Positions 49,708-58,846 of a DNA stretch of 64,000 bases are shown one piece after another. Below the pieces are notes generated by a model. It searched no databases, was not told the DNA's origin, and saw only the letters and a program-made list of their open reading frames with translations. Location: positions 1 through 64,000 of the forward strand of contig NZ_MAMP01000020.1 in NCBI RefSeq assembly GCF_001750285.1, written 5' to 3'. Source of the stretch: Domibacillus iocasae (GTDB lineage Bacteria > Bacillota > Bacilli > Bacillales > Domibacillaceae). The translations under genes were made by a program, and so were the position numbers. Position 1 is the first letter of the stretch; every line of letters begins with the position of its first letter.

Positions 49708-50339
49708 AAGAATACCGCTATTTTTGGATTATTATCTCGCTTGCTTTTTTTATCAGTTTTTTCGCTCTTCCGTATTTGCCAGACCAAATTGCTACACATT
49801 GGGGGCCTTCAGGAGAAGTGGACGATTATTCCTCTAAATGGTTTGGCGCTTTCTTCGGACCGTTTATGCTGCTATTTGTCGGCATCCTTTTGATCACTTC
49901 ACCGAAAATCGATCCACGCCGGCAAAATTATAGAAAATTTAAGGGCAGCTACCATATTATCATGAATGCGTCGATCACGCTTTTATTTATCGTCCACTTG
50001 CTAACGCTGGCCAATGGACTTGGCTATACTGTTAAAATGGACCTGGCTGTTTCTCTATTAATCGGCTTACTATTTGTTGTGATTGGCAATTACATGCCCC
50101 GTATCCGGCCAAGTTACATGTTCGGGCTGCGCACGCCATGGACGCTGGCGGATGAACATGTCTGGATGAAAACGCATAGAATCGGCGGTTTTGCCTTTAT
50201 ATTGGGCGGGATTGCGTTAATGGCTTCCGCTTTTTCACCGGAAAATATGCGAATACCCGTTTTTCTAATCATCGTTATATTGATTGTCTTCATTCCTTTT
50301 ATTTATTCATACGTGCTTTTCAAAAGAAAAACAGTATGA
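49704..50339 (+). CDS. sdpI: SdpI family immunity/signal membrane protein
   Basis: 211 residues with six predicted membrane helices. The N-terminal DUF1648-like part has LPDQIATHWGPSGEVDDYSSK; the C-terminal SdpI domain has GNYMPRIRPSYMFGLRTPWTLADEHVWMKTHR, split over about 129-158. It should protect against an SdpC-like peptide and sequester SdpR. No sdpC or sdpAB is seen in the window, so this may be resistance to neighbours' toxin. Confidence 0.87.
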   Translation: MKEYRYFWIIISLAFFISFFALPYLPDQIATHWGPSGEVDDYSSKWFGAFFGPFMLLFVGILLITSPKIDPRRQNYRKFKGSYHIIMNASITLLFIVHLLTLANGLGYTVKMDLAVSLLIGLLFVVIGNYMPRIRPSYMFGLRTPWTLADEHVWMKTHRIGGFAFILGGIALMASAFSPENMRIPVFLIIVILIVFIPFIYSYVLFKRKTV

Positions 50340-50372
50340 TAAACAATCCCTTTCGCACAGTAAAAATTGTTC

Positions 50373-50401
50373 TTGACGGAGCGTTCTCGAAACGATATGA
50401 T
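50373..50401 (+). promoter_or_regulatory. Promoter of the S-box transcript
   Basis: TTGACG (50373-50378), a 17-nt spacer and TATGAT (50396-50401), just upstream of the SAM riboswitch. Confidence 0.8.
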
Positions 50402-50433
50402 AATTTTAATTATTCATACAATTTTATACCTAA

Positions 50434-50547
50434 TTCTTATCAAGAGAAGCCGAGGGTACTGGCCCTGTGACGCTTCAGCAACCAGCCGGACGGTCAGGTG
50501 CTAAATCCAGCAGACTCACGCAGTCTGGAAGATGAGAAGGATCGGAC
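50434..50547 (+). ncRNA. SAM-I (S-box) riboswitch
   Basis: Contains CTTATCAAGAGAAGCCGAGG, ACTGGCCC, GACGCTTCAGCAACC, GGTGCTAAATCCAGCAGA and GGAAGATGAGAAGG in S-box order, with closing P1 arms CTTATC / GATGAG. SAM binding should release the terminator at 50563-50596 and shut off yitJ-metH. Confidence 0.96.
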
Positions 50548-50562
50548 AACACATACATGTTG

Positions 50563-50596
50563 AAAAAGCCTTCTTGTCATCAAGAAGGCTTTTTTC
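50563..50596 (+). terminator. S-box expression-platform terminator
   Basis: Perfect stem AAAAAGCCTTCTTG / CAAGAAGGCTTTTT with a 4-nt loop and T run, 28 nt before the yitJ start. Confidence 0.93.
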
Positions 50597-50623
50597 ATTT
50601 TAATACAGAGAGGATACTGTACC

Positions 50624-52483
50624 ATGACACTGCTCGACAAGCTAAAAACGGACGTGTTGACCGCGGACGGAGCGATGGGAACGCTTTTATATTCATATGG
50701 GATTGATTTTTGCTATGAAGAACTGAATACAGAAAAACCGGAAATCATCGAAAAAATTCATCATGATTACATTAAAGCTGGCGCCGATGTCATTCAAACG
50801 AATACATATGGTGCAAATACACTAAAGCTTTCGCGTTATGGTATCGAAAACCGGGTTCGTGAATTAAATGAAGCAGCAATACGCATTGCGAAAAAAGCGG
50901 CTGCACCGGGCAGTCAATTTGTCCTCGGCACGATCGGCGGGATTCGCGGCATTCGTAAAAGCACGGCGACAAACGATGAAATTCTCGCTTCCGTACGCGA
51001 GCAGGCGGAAAGTTTACTAGCGGGTGATCCGGACGGGCTATTGCTTGAAACATACTATGATTTCGAAGAGCTGTCCTCTTCCGTCCAGCTGCTCCGTCAA
51101 ATGACCGATGTACCGATTATTGCACAAGTGTCGATGCATGAACCAGGTGTGCTGCAAAATGGGCTGTCTTTAAATAATGCGCTTCATCAACTTGAAGAAA
51201 TCGGCGCGGATGTCGTCGGTGTCAACTGCCGCTTAGGCCCTTATCATACGATTCAAGCGTTTGAAGATGTGACACTGCCGAATAAAGCTTTTTTGTCCGC
51301 TTATCCGAATGCAAGCCTGCTTGATGTAGAAGACGGCCGGATCATCTATGAATCCGAAGCCGATTACTTTGGCCGGGCTGCCGTTCTTCTTCGTAATGAA
51401 GGCGTCCGTTTAATTGGCGGCTGCTGCGGAACAACACCAAAGCACATTGAAGCGGCGAAAAAACGGCTCACCGGTCTTCCTCCTTTAACGGAGAAAAAAG
51501 TCAAAATAAAAAAGCCCATTGTGATTCAAGAAGCGGCGCCGGCAACAGACGTATCCATTTGCGAGAAAGCGAAAACTGAACGGACTGTCATTGTAGAGTT
51601 AGATACACCGAAAACATTAATGACCGAGAAGTTTATCGAAGGCGCAAACGCGTTATATGCGACCGGTGTTGACGCTGTGACAATGGCTGACAATTCGCTC
51701 GCTTCCCCACGTGTCAGCAACATGGCAATGGGTGCGACATTAAAAATGAAACATGACGTTCGGTCGCTCGTTCACATTACGTGCCGTGACCGTAACTTAA
51801 TCGGACTGCAGTCTCACTTGATGGGTCTTGACGCCCTTGGTCTTCATGATGTGCTTGCCATTACCGGAGATCCGACCAAAGTCGGCGATTTCCCTGGCGC
51901 TACAAGCGTATATGATGTCTCCAGTCTTGAACTGATTCAACTCATTAAACAATTAAATGAAGGCATTTCTTTCTCCGGCAAGCCGTTGAAAAAGAAAGCA
52001 AACTTCTCTATTGCGGCTGCGTTCAACCCAAATGTGCGAGTACTCGACCGGGCTGTGAAGCGGCTGGAGAAAAAGATTGAATGTGGCGCGGATTATTTTA
52101 TTACACAACCCGTGTTTACAAAAGAAAAAATTATTGAAGTATATGAAGCGACAAAGCATTTGTCCACTCCGATTTTTATCGGCATTATGCCGCTGACAAA
52201 CATACGGAATGCTGAATTTTTACACCATGAAGTGCCAGGTATTAAGCTCTCAGACGAAACATTGGAAAGAATGCGCGCATGTGGGGAAGATAAAGAAGCG
52301 TCCGCAAAAGAAGGCGTGAAAATCGCCAAGGAACTCATTGATACTGCCGCCGGACTTTTTAATGGTCTTTACATTATTACACCATTTTTGCGTTATGATA
52401 TGTCAGTTGAACTGATTCACTATATAAAAGAACTTGATGCACAGAAAGAAAGCGGGGCTCTGCATGACCACACATCCAATTGA
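50624..52483 (+). CDS. yitJ: Bifunctional homocysteine S-methyltransferase / 5,10-methylenetetrahydrofolate reductase (YitJ)
   Basis: 619 residues. The N-terminal homocysteine methyltransferase domain (about 1-290) has zinc ligands C202, C267 and C268 (VNCR, GGCCGT). The C-terminal MTHFR domain (about 325-605) has HITCRDRNL and YFITQPVF. It makes 5-methyl-THF and may methylate homocysteine directly, although the free domain often serves recycling with another methyl donor. Under S-box control; overlaps metH by 20 nt, which supplies the methyl-THF consumer. Confidence 0.94.
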   Translation: MTLLDKLKTDVLTADGAMGTLLYSYGIDFCYEELNTEKPEIIEKIHHDYIKAGADVIQTNTYGANTLKLSRYGIENRVRELNEAAIRIAKKAAAPGSQFVLGTIGGIRGIRKSTATNDEILASVREQAESLLAGDPDGLLLETYYDFEELSSSVQLLRQMTDVPIIAQVSMHEPGVLQNGLSLNNALHQLEEIGADVVGVNCRLGPYHTIQAFEDVTLPNKAFLSAYPNASLLDVEDGRIIYESEADYFGRAAVLLRNEGVRLIGGCCGTTPKHIEAAKKRLTGLPPLTEKKVKIKKPIVIQEAAPATDVSICEKAKTERTVIVELDTPKTLMTEKFIEGANALYATGVDAVTMADNSLASPRVSNMAMGATLKMKHDVRSLVHITCRDRNLIGLQSHLMGLDALGLHDVLAITGDPTKVGDFPGATSVYDVSSLELIQLIKQLNEGISFSGKPLKKKANFSIAAAFNPNVRVLDRAVKRLEKKIECGADYFITQPVFTKEKIIEVYEATKHLSTPIFIGIMPLTNIRNAEFLHHEVPGIKLSDETLERMRACGEDKEASAKEGVKIAKELIDTAAGLFNGLYIITPFLRYDMSVELIHYIKELDAQKESGALHDHTSN

Positions 52484-55400
52484 GCAAGAACTGAAAAAAC
52501 GGATTCTCCTTATTGATGGCGCGATGGGAACGATGCTTCAAAACGCGAATTTAACGCCTGAAGATTTCGGCGGTGAAGAATATGACGGCTGTAATGAAAA
52601 CCTTGTGCTGACAAGACCGGATGTCATTGAACGCATTCATCGTGAATACTTAGAAGCCGGCGCGGACATTATCGCAACCAATACATTCGGCGGCACACCC
52701 GTCGTATTGGATGAGTACGACCTAGGCGACAAAGCGTACGAGATTAACTTGCGTGCTGTGCAGATCGCCCGGAAAGTCGTCGATGAATTTTCTACACCAG
52801 AATGGCCGCGCTTTGTGGCCGGCGCGATTGGACCGACGACAAAAACCCTGTCTGTTACAGGCGGTATCACGTTCGACGCACTCGTTGACAACTTTGAACT
52901 GCAGGCAAAAGCCCTCATTGAAGGCGGCTCTGATTTAATTTTGATGGAAACGAGCCAGGATATGCTGAACGTCAAGGCCGGCACACTTGGTATTCGCCGC
53001 GCGTTTAATGCAGCCGGTGTTGAACTTCCTGTGATGATTTCCGGTACGATCGAACCGATGGGTACCACGCTTGCCGGACAAAACATTGAAGCCTTTTACA
53101 TTTCCATTGAACATATTAAGCCGCTTTCGGTTGGCTTAAACTGCGCGACCGGTCCAGAATTTATGACGGACCATATTCGTTCCCTGTCAGACCTTGCGAC
53201 AAGCTATGTGAGCTGTTACCCGAATGCCGGTCTTCCGGATGAGGAGGGCAATTATCACGAATCACCGGACTCACTGGCGCAAAAATTGTCAGCATTTGCC
53301 GATAAAGGCTGGCTGAATATCGTTGGCGGCTGCTGTGGAACGACGCCTGAACACATTCGCGTTATGCGTGAAGCGGTCAAAGAAAAAACACCGCGCACAT
53401 CGCCTGAGCATCCGCACGGACATGCGGTTTCCGGTATTGAGCCACTATTGTACGATGATTCGATGCGCCCTCTTTTTATTGGCGAACGGACTAATGTTAT
53501 CGGTTCGCGTAAATTTAAGCGATTGATCGTGGAAGGCAAATTTGAAGAAGCGGCAGAAATTGCCCGTGCCCAGGTTAAAGGCGGCGCGCACGTTATTGAT
53601 ATTTGTCTTGCCAATCCAGACCGCGAAGAACTTGATGACATGAAAGAATTCATGAAAGAAGTTGTCAAAAAAGTGAAAGTGCCGCTCGTCATTGACTCAA
53701 CTGATGAAAAAGTCATTGAAGAAGCGCTGAAATTTTCACAAGGAAAAGCGATTATTAACTCAATTAACCTTGAAGACGGCGAAGAGCGCTTTGATGCTGT
53801 TATGCCGCTCGTCAAGCAATATGGGGCAGCAGTTGTTGTCGGAACAATCGATGAAGTCGGTATGGCTGTCACACGTGAACGAAAGCTTGAAATTGCCGTC
53901 CGTTCTCATGACCTGCTAGTAGAAAAATGGGGTATTGCTCCAGAGGATATTATTTTCGATCCACTCGTCTTCCCTGTCGGCACCGGTGATGAACAGTATA
54001 TCGGTTCTGCCGTTGAAACGATTGAGGGTATCCGGCTTATTAAAGAAAAACTGCCGAAGTGCTTAACGGTTCTTGGCGTGAGTAACGTATCATTCGGCCT
54101 CCCTCCTGTCGGCCGTGAAGTGCTGAATGCGGTATACCTATACCACTGTACACAAGCCGGCCTTGATTATGCGATCGTTAACACGGAAAAATTAGAGCGT
54201 TACGCATCGATTCCGAAAGAAGAAATTAAGCTGGCGGATGAACTGCTGTTTACAACGACAGATGAAACACTGGCTGTTTTCACAGACTTTTACCGCGACA
54301 AGAAAAAAGAAAAAAAAGAAGAAGATATTCCCAAAACAGTGCCGGAGCGCTTAAGCTATTACGTTGTGGAAGGAACGAAAGAAGGACTTCTTCCGGATCT
54401 TGAAGCAGCGCGCGGCATGTATGATGACCCGCTCGATATTATTAACGGGCCGTTGATGAAAGGAATGGCGGAAGTCGGCCGTTTGTTTAATGACAACCAG
54501 CTGATCGTAGCGGAAGTGCTGCAAAGTGCCGAAGTCATGAAAGCGTCCGTTGCCTACCTTGAACAGTTCATGGAGAAAAAAGAAGATGACAACGGTAAAG
54601 GCAAAGTCGTTTTAGCAACTGTAAAAGGCGACGTGCATGACATCGGCAAAAACCTCGTTGATATCATTTTAAGCAACAACGGCTTTAAAGTCGTGGATGT
54701 CGGCATTAAAGTCACACCGCAGGCATTAATTGAAGCCATCCGGAAAGAAAACCCGGATATGGTCGGCTTGTCCGGCCTTCTCGTAAAGTCCGCCCAGCAA
54801 ATGGTTATTACCGCGCAGGACTTTAAGTCAGCGGATATTGATGTGCCGATTTTAGTCGGCGGCGCCGCGCTGTCCCGCCGGTTTACTGAAACGAAAATTT
54901 CACCGGAATACACGGGTCCTGTTTTATATGCGAAAGATGCGATGGACGGGCTCGATATCGCCAACCGCCTGCAAAACGCCGAACAAAAAGTCGTGCTTCT
55001 ACAGGAGCTTGAAGATAAAAAGGAAAAACGGAAAGAAGTGGAAGCGTACCGTGAAGAGCGTCAGGAGCAAGCTGTGGCCACGGCGTCGAAGCCGGTGAAA
55101 ACGGTTCGCGAGGATGCACCTGTTTATAAGCCAAGAGATGTAAAACGGCGTGTGTTAAAAGATTACTCTATTTCTCATTTAAAACCGTATGTGAATATGC
55201 AGACACTCATTGGCCACCATCTTGGCATGAAAGGCAATGTTAAAAAGCTCTTGGAAGAAAAAAATGAAAAAGCCATTCAGCTCCATGAAACAGTAACTGG
55301 ATTTTTAAATGATGCCTCCTTTAAAACCGCGGCTGTGTATCAATTTTTCCCAGCGCAGTCACAGGGCGATGACGTTATTATTTACGATCCAGCTGACACA

Positions 55401-55907
55401 AAAAAGGAAATTGAGCGCTTCACATTCCCGCGCCAGACGAAAGAACCTTTCCTTTGTCTGGCAGACTATGTAAAACCTGTTGCAAGCGGCGAAATGGATT
55501 ATGTTGGATTTTTCGTTGTTACAGCCGGATTCGGGGTTCGTGATCAAGCGATGAAGCTTCGTGAAGAAGGAAAGTTTTTGGACAGCCACGCCATTCAGGC
55601 AACCGCTTTGGAGCTTGCCGAAGGATTTGCTGAGCGGATTCACCAGGAAATGCGCGACCAATGGGGCATTCCCGATCCAGTTGATTTCACAATGCGTGAA
55701 CGATTTGCAGCTAAATACCAGGGGCAGCGCTTTTCATTCGGCTATCCGGCCTGTCCGAATCTTGAAGACCAGGAAAAACTATTTGGCCTCATTAAACCAG
55801 AGGAAATCGGTGTCAACTTAACAGAGGGCTTTATGATGGAACCAGAAGCATCTGTTTCCGCCATCGTATTTGCTCACCCGGATGCACGATACTTTAACGT
55901 AAATTAA
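52464..55907 (+). CDS. metH: Cobalamin-dependent methionine synthase
   Basis: 1147 residues, four modules: homocysteine domain with zinc ligands C227, C290 and C291; pterin (methyl-THF) domain about 345-610 (GERTNVIGSRKF); cobalamin domain with DVHDIGKN, H725 being the lower cobalt ligand; and C-terminal SAM-dependent activation domain about 900-1147. It transfers methyl from methyl-THF to homocysteine. ATG 52464 lies inside yitJ with GCGGGG upstream. The enzyme implies a need for vitamin B12. Confidence 0.96.
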   Translation: MTTHPIEQELKKRILLIDGAMGTMLQNANLTPEDFGGEEYDGCNENLVLTRPDVIERIHREYLEAGADIIATNTFGGTPVVLDEYDLGDKAYEINLRAVQIARKVVDEFSTPEWPRFVAGAIGPTTKTLSVTGGITFDALVDNFELQAKALIEGGSDLILMETSQDMLNVKAGTLGIRRAFNAAGVELPVMISGTIEPMGTTLAGQNIEAFYISIEHIKPLSVGLNCATGPEFMTDHIRSLSDLATSYVSCYPNAGLPDEEGNYHESPDSLAQKLSAFADKGWLNIVGGCCGTTPEHIRVMREAVKEKTPRTSPEHPHGHAVSGIEPLLYDDSMRPLFIGERTNVIGSRKFKRLIVEGKFEEAAEIARAQVKGGAHVIDICLANPDREELDDMKEFMKEVVKKVKVPLVIDSTDEKVIEEALKFSQGKAIINSINLEDGEERFDAVMPLVKQYGAAVVVGTIDEVGMAVTRERKLEIAVRSHDLLVEKWGIAPEDIIFDPLVFPVGTGDEQYIGSAVETIEGIRLIKEKLPKCLTVLGVSNVSFGLPPVGREVLNAVYLYHCTQAGLDYAIVNTEKLERYASIPKEEIKLADELLFTTTDETLAVFTDFYRDKKKEKKEEDIPKTVPERLSYYVVEGTKEGLLPDLEAARGMYDDPLDIINGPLMKGMAEVGRLFNDNQLIVAEVLQSAEVMKASVAYLEQFMEKKEDDNGKGKVVLATVKGDVHDIGKNLVDIILSNNGFKVVDVGIKVTPQALIEAIRKENPDMVGLSGLLVKSAQQMVITAQDFKSADIDVPILVGGAALSRRFTETKISPEYTGPVLYAKDAMDGLDIANRLQNAEQKVVLLQELEDKKEKRKEVEAYREERQEQAVATASKPVKTVREDAPVYKPRDVKRRVLKDYSISHLKPYVNMQTLIGHHLGMKGNVKKLLEEKNEKAIQLHETVTGFLNDASFKTAAVYQFFPAQSQGDDVIIYDPADTKKEIERFTFPRQTKEPFLCLADYVKPVASGEMDYVGFFVVTAGFGVRDQAMKLREEGKFLDSHAIQATALELAEGFAERIHQEMRDQWGIPDPVDFTMRERFAAKYQGQRFSFGYPACPNLEDQEKLFGLIKPEEIGVNLTEGFMMEPEASVSAIVFAHPDARYFNVN

Positions 55908-55910
55908 TAA

Positions 55911-55952
55911 AAAAAGCAGCCGCTGCGTATGGTACGCAGGGCTGCTTTTTTG
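55911..55952 (+). terminator. yitJ-metH terminator
   Basis: AAAAAGCAGCC / GGCTGCTTTTT, with an inner CTGCGTA/TACGCAG hairpin, followed by a T run. Confidence 0.86.
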
Positions 55953-55999
55953 TTTCGTGGCCAACTGCAAACTTTCGCAATCAACAAAAAAAACAATCT

Positions 56000-56663
56000 A
56001 TATAAGTTGAACAAATGATTTTCACACTACCGTTCAGAAAAAGCGTTCAAGAACAGCGCTTAGCCTCACTAATGAAATGGCGGCAGACACGGGGCTGCGC
56101 TTTCCATGAGGCAGTTTCCTTCTGCGCCTGCCGCCTTTGTGGGGAGGAAAAACAGGAAGGATCAACAACAATCTGGTCTTTTCTTCTCTTATCGAAAAGA
56201 ATGGGTCCTATGCGTCTATCCATACTCGCTGATTTACTAAAAACCAACGGGCGGAGGGCTGGCAGCGGCGACTATAGGCGTAAGGTGCACGCCCTCTTCC
56301 ATGCCCGCTTTCCTTTCCTGAAGGCTTGGTCAGGAGAAGGTGTTCCGGCGTAAAAAAGTCTTTTCCGCTTGATGAACTCTGTTTTGTGCGCTAACTCCTC
56401 AAGAACTTTTGGGAGACAACTCCTGAAATAATTCTTCCATCAGGAGGAAAAGAAACCGGTTTTATCTTTTTTCTTAAATTTACACGGAGACTCCCGCGGG
56501 ACGAGCGGACAGGCTGAAACGGGCAGCGCAAAGCGGTGACTGGTTCAGCGTTCACCCCTGTTGTTAGCGCAGCTGGCAAACTGCAGCCTATTACGCTGCT
56601 TTTAAAAAGATATCCGTTCATAATAGGAAGCGGAGAAAGCAAGAAGTTTAATTCAACTTATAT
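56000..56663 (-). mobile_element. MITE-like element, copy B, with 12-bp terminal inverted repeats
   Basis: Perfect terminal repeats ATATAAGTTGAA (56000-56011) and TTCAACTTATAT (56652-56663). The interior has no credible protein; a 112-codon open frame at 56015 has no family features. Blocks 56146-56254 and 56581-56655 recur, inverted, at 17229-17425. The middle (about 56480-56570) has the ACTCCCGCGGGA / AGCGGACAGGCTGAAAC wording I recall from dispersed repeats of other Bacillaceae. The right repeat overlaps the end of the MMPL gene. No target-site duplication is evident. This accounts for most of the 55953-56652 gap. Confidence 0.62.
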
Positions 56664-58734
56664 CTTTCTTTTTCTCAAAAAATAGAATCAATGAAGGCAG
56701 CAGAAGACCCCGTACGAAAAATGTATCAATGAGAATTCCGACGGCGACGATAAAACCAAACACAAACAGCACTTCAATCGGCTGCGTCATTAGTACCGCA
56801 AATGTAGCCGCCAATATAATCCCTGCTGATGAAATGACCCCGCCTGTTTTAGCGACTGCAATTTCAACTGCTTTTTTAAGCGGGTGTTTTTCTCTTTCCT
56901 CCATATAACGCGAGACAAGAATAATGTTGTAGTCAATACCAAGCGCAACGAGGAAGACAAACGAATATAACGGAATTCTTGTACTGACCGCATCAATACC
57001 AAATAATGTATCTGTTAAGAATAAGCCAAGACCAAGCGCGGATAGAAACGACAGCACAATCGTTCCAACCATATAAAGCGGCATTTTCCAAGACCGAGTC
57101 AAAACAATAAGCATAACGAACAACAAGACAATTTCAATGACCACGATAAGCGTTAAGTCCCGCTCATTCAGTTCACGATCATCGAGCTTTTCTGCTGTTT
57201 CTCCCGCAAAGTACAATTCACCGGCTGCACCCGCAGCCTTCAGAATATCCGATTCATTCGAACGTAAATCAGCCAATATATCAAGCGAAGTTTCATCATA
57301 AGGGCTTGTTTCAAATGCTATCGTCAGCTCATGAGCGTCGCCTGCCGCTGTGGAAGCCGCTGATACAGCTGAAAGGATTCCTTCCTGATTTCCGAGCTCC
57401 TCCGCCACCACAGCAGGATCACCTTCCCCTTCGTATAAAACAGTCGTCGGTGATAAATCACCGGCTGAAAATTTTTCATCGATAATATTGTAGCCGACGA
57501 GTGACGGCATGTCATCCGGAAACGATTTGAGTGTGTCAAACTCGTATTTAAGATTAAAGACATTTAGGGAAGAAACAATTAAAAAGACAAGGACAATGCC
57601 GCCAGAAAGAGCAGGTTTATTTATCACAAAACGCGCCACACGGCTCCAAAGACCTTTTTCTATTTTGTTTTCCGCTCCAACTTTCGGCACTTTTGGCCAA
57701 AACGACTTGCGTCCAAATAACGTAAATAACGCCGGGACCAATGTGACAGATGCCATCATAATAACAGCCATAACCGTCGCAAAAAGCGGTGCGAAATTCT
57801 GATAATCACGGATGGCCGCAAAAAACAGCACAAGCATTGCTGTAAGAACAGTACCGCCGGAGAAAAAGACCGGTTCCCCTGTTTCGCGCATCGCATATTT
57901 CATCGCATTGAATTTGCTTTCATGCTGCTTCAGCTCTTCACGGAAACGTGCCAGCACGAAAAGGGAATAGTCTGTAACAGCCGCAAATAGCAGTATCGTC
58001 ATGATCGACAATGCCTGGCTGCTCATTTCAAGTCCGGCTGCACCGTAAAGGCCCAAAATCCGATCTGTCAACGCGTACACAAGTCCTGAAGCAAGGAGTG
58101 GAATAAACGCTAACAGCGGTGAGCGATAAATAACAATAAGCAATACTAAAATAAGTCCGACCGTCGATAAAAGCAATACAATATCCGCTTTTGAAAACAA
58201 GGCTGTCGTATCGGTGGCAATGCCGGCTGGTCCGGTCACATATACATCGCCGTCGGCTTCCTGAACCGCAATATCTGTCATTTTTTCAATAAGCGGCTCA
58301 AAGTCTTCACTATCAAACCCCGCTTGAAACACAACAGGAATAGCTGCGGCAGATTCATCTTCCGCTAAAAATTCGGCTTGTGCAGGCGGCGGCAGCTGAG
58401 CGAATGGTGCAATGCTCGTTAGTCCATCTACTTCTTCTTCAATGGCGGCCAGTGCTTTGGAAATATCATCTGTATTCACCTCGCCATTTTTATTATTAAA
58501 AACAATAATTGCAGATGTACCGCCATCATTCGGAAAATATTCCTCTACTTTTTTCGAAGCCTCAATGGACGCAGCATCATCCGGAAGCGGCTGGAATGTA
58601 TTTGCTCCATAATCCCTCGCTGCCGGTGCAAACAAACTCAGGAGCACAATAGCGGCCAGCCAGGCAGCCAGTACCGCCCACATTCCTTTTTTCGTTGCGA
58701 CCCAATCCGTTAATGGCCAGAGCGCTTTTTTCAT
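56653..58734 (-). CDS. MMPL/RND family transporter (YdgH/YdfJ type)
   Basis: 693 residues. Two repeats of one helix, a large extracytoplasmic domain and five helices (helices at about 17-36, 180-345, 370-390, 530-680), as in MMPL proteins. Segments FAAVTDYSLFVLARFREE and ALGIDYNIILVSRYMEE carry the proton-relay Asp-Tyr pairs. Possibly exports lipids or hydrophobic drugs; the substrate is unknown. TAGGAGG precedes ATG 58734. A TetR gene follows upstream on the same strand. The last codons and the stop lie in the terminal repeat of the adjacent element. Confidence 0.9.
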   Translation of the reverse strand: MKKALWPLTDWVATKKGMWAVLAAWLAAIVLLSLFAPAARDYGANTFQPLPDDAASIEASKKVEEYFPNDGGTSAIIVFNNKNGEVNTDDISKALAAIEEEVDGLTSIAPFAQLPPPAQAEFLAEDESAAAIPVVFQAGFDSEDFEPLIEKMTDIAVQEADGDVYVTGPAGIATDTTALFSKADIVLLLSTVGLILVLLIVIYRSPLLAFIPLLASGLVYALTDRILGLYGAAGLEMSSQALSIMTILLFAAVTDYSLFVLARFREELKQHESKFNAMKYAMRETGEPVFFSGGTVLTAMLVLFFAAIRDYQNFAPLFATVMAVIMMASVTLVPALFTLFGRKSFWPKVPKVGAENKIEKGLWSRVARFVINKPALSGGIVLVFLIVSSLNVFNLKYEFDTLKSFPDDMPSLVGYNIIDEKFSAGDLSPTTVLYEGEGDPAVVAEELGNQEGILSAVSAASTAAGDAHELTIAFETSPYDETSLDILADLRSNESDILKAAGAAGELYFAGETAEKLDDRELNERDLTLIVVIEIVLLFVMLIVLTRSWKMPLYMVGTIVLSFLSALGLGLFLTDTLFGIDAVSTRIPLYSFVFLVALGIDYNIILVSRYMEEREKHPLKKAVEIAVAKTGGVISSAGIILAATFAVLMTQPIEVLFVFGFIVAVGILIDTFFVRGLLLPSLILFFEKKKDIS

Positions 58735-58783
58735 TATAATTTCCTCCTAAACTTTACGTTATAACCTCATTTAATTCTATTTC

Positions 58784-58797
58784 TGACACTTATGTCA
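58784..58797. promoter_or_regulatory. Candidate TetR operator at the MMPL promoter
   Basis: TGACA-CTTA-TGTCA is a 5-4-5 inverted repeat. On the minus strand it overlaps a TTGACA -35 for the MMPL gene; the -10 is unclear. It lies between the TetR gene and its likely target. Confidence 0.42.
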
Positions 58798-58812
58798 AAT
58801 TCGAAGTGTAAA

Positions 58813-58846
58813 AAAAGAAGCGTCAATGTGCTCCGCTTCCTTCATA
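58813..58846 (-). terminator. tetR-type gene terminator
   Basis: Minus strand GAAGCG, loop, CGCTTC, TTTTTTT, overlapping the last codons of the regulator gene. Confidence 0.65.

Noticed and set aside
56015-56353. 112-codon plus-strand open frame inside the terminal-repeat element
   Set aside because: No family features and no conservation of the frame in the other copy; composition is unlike neighbouring proteins.
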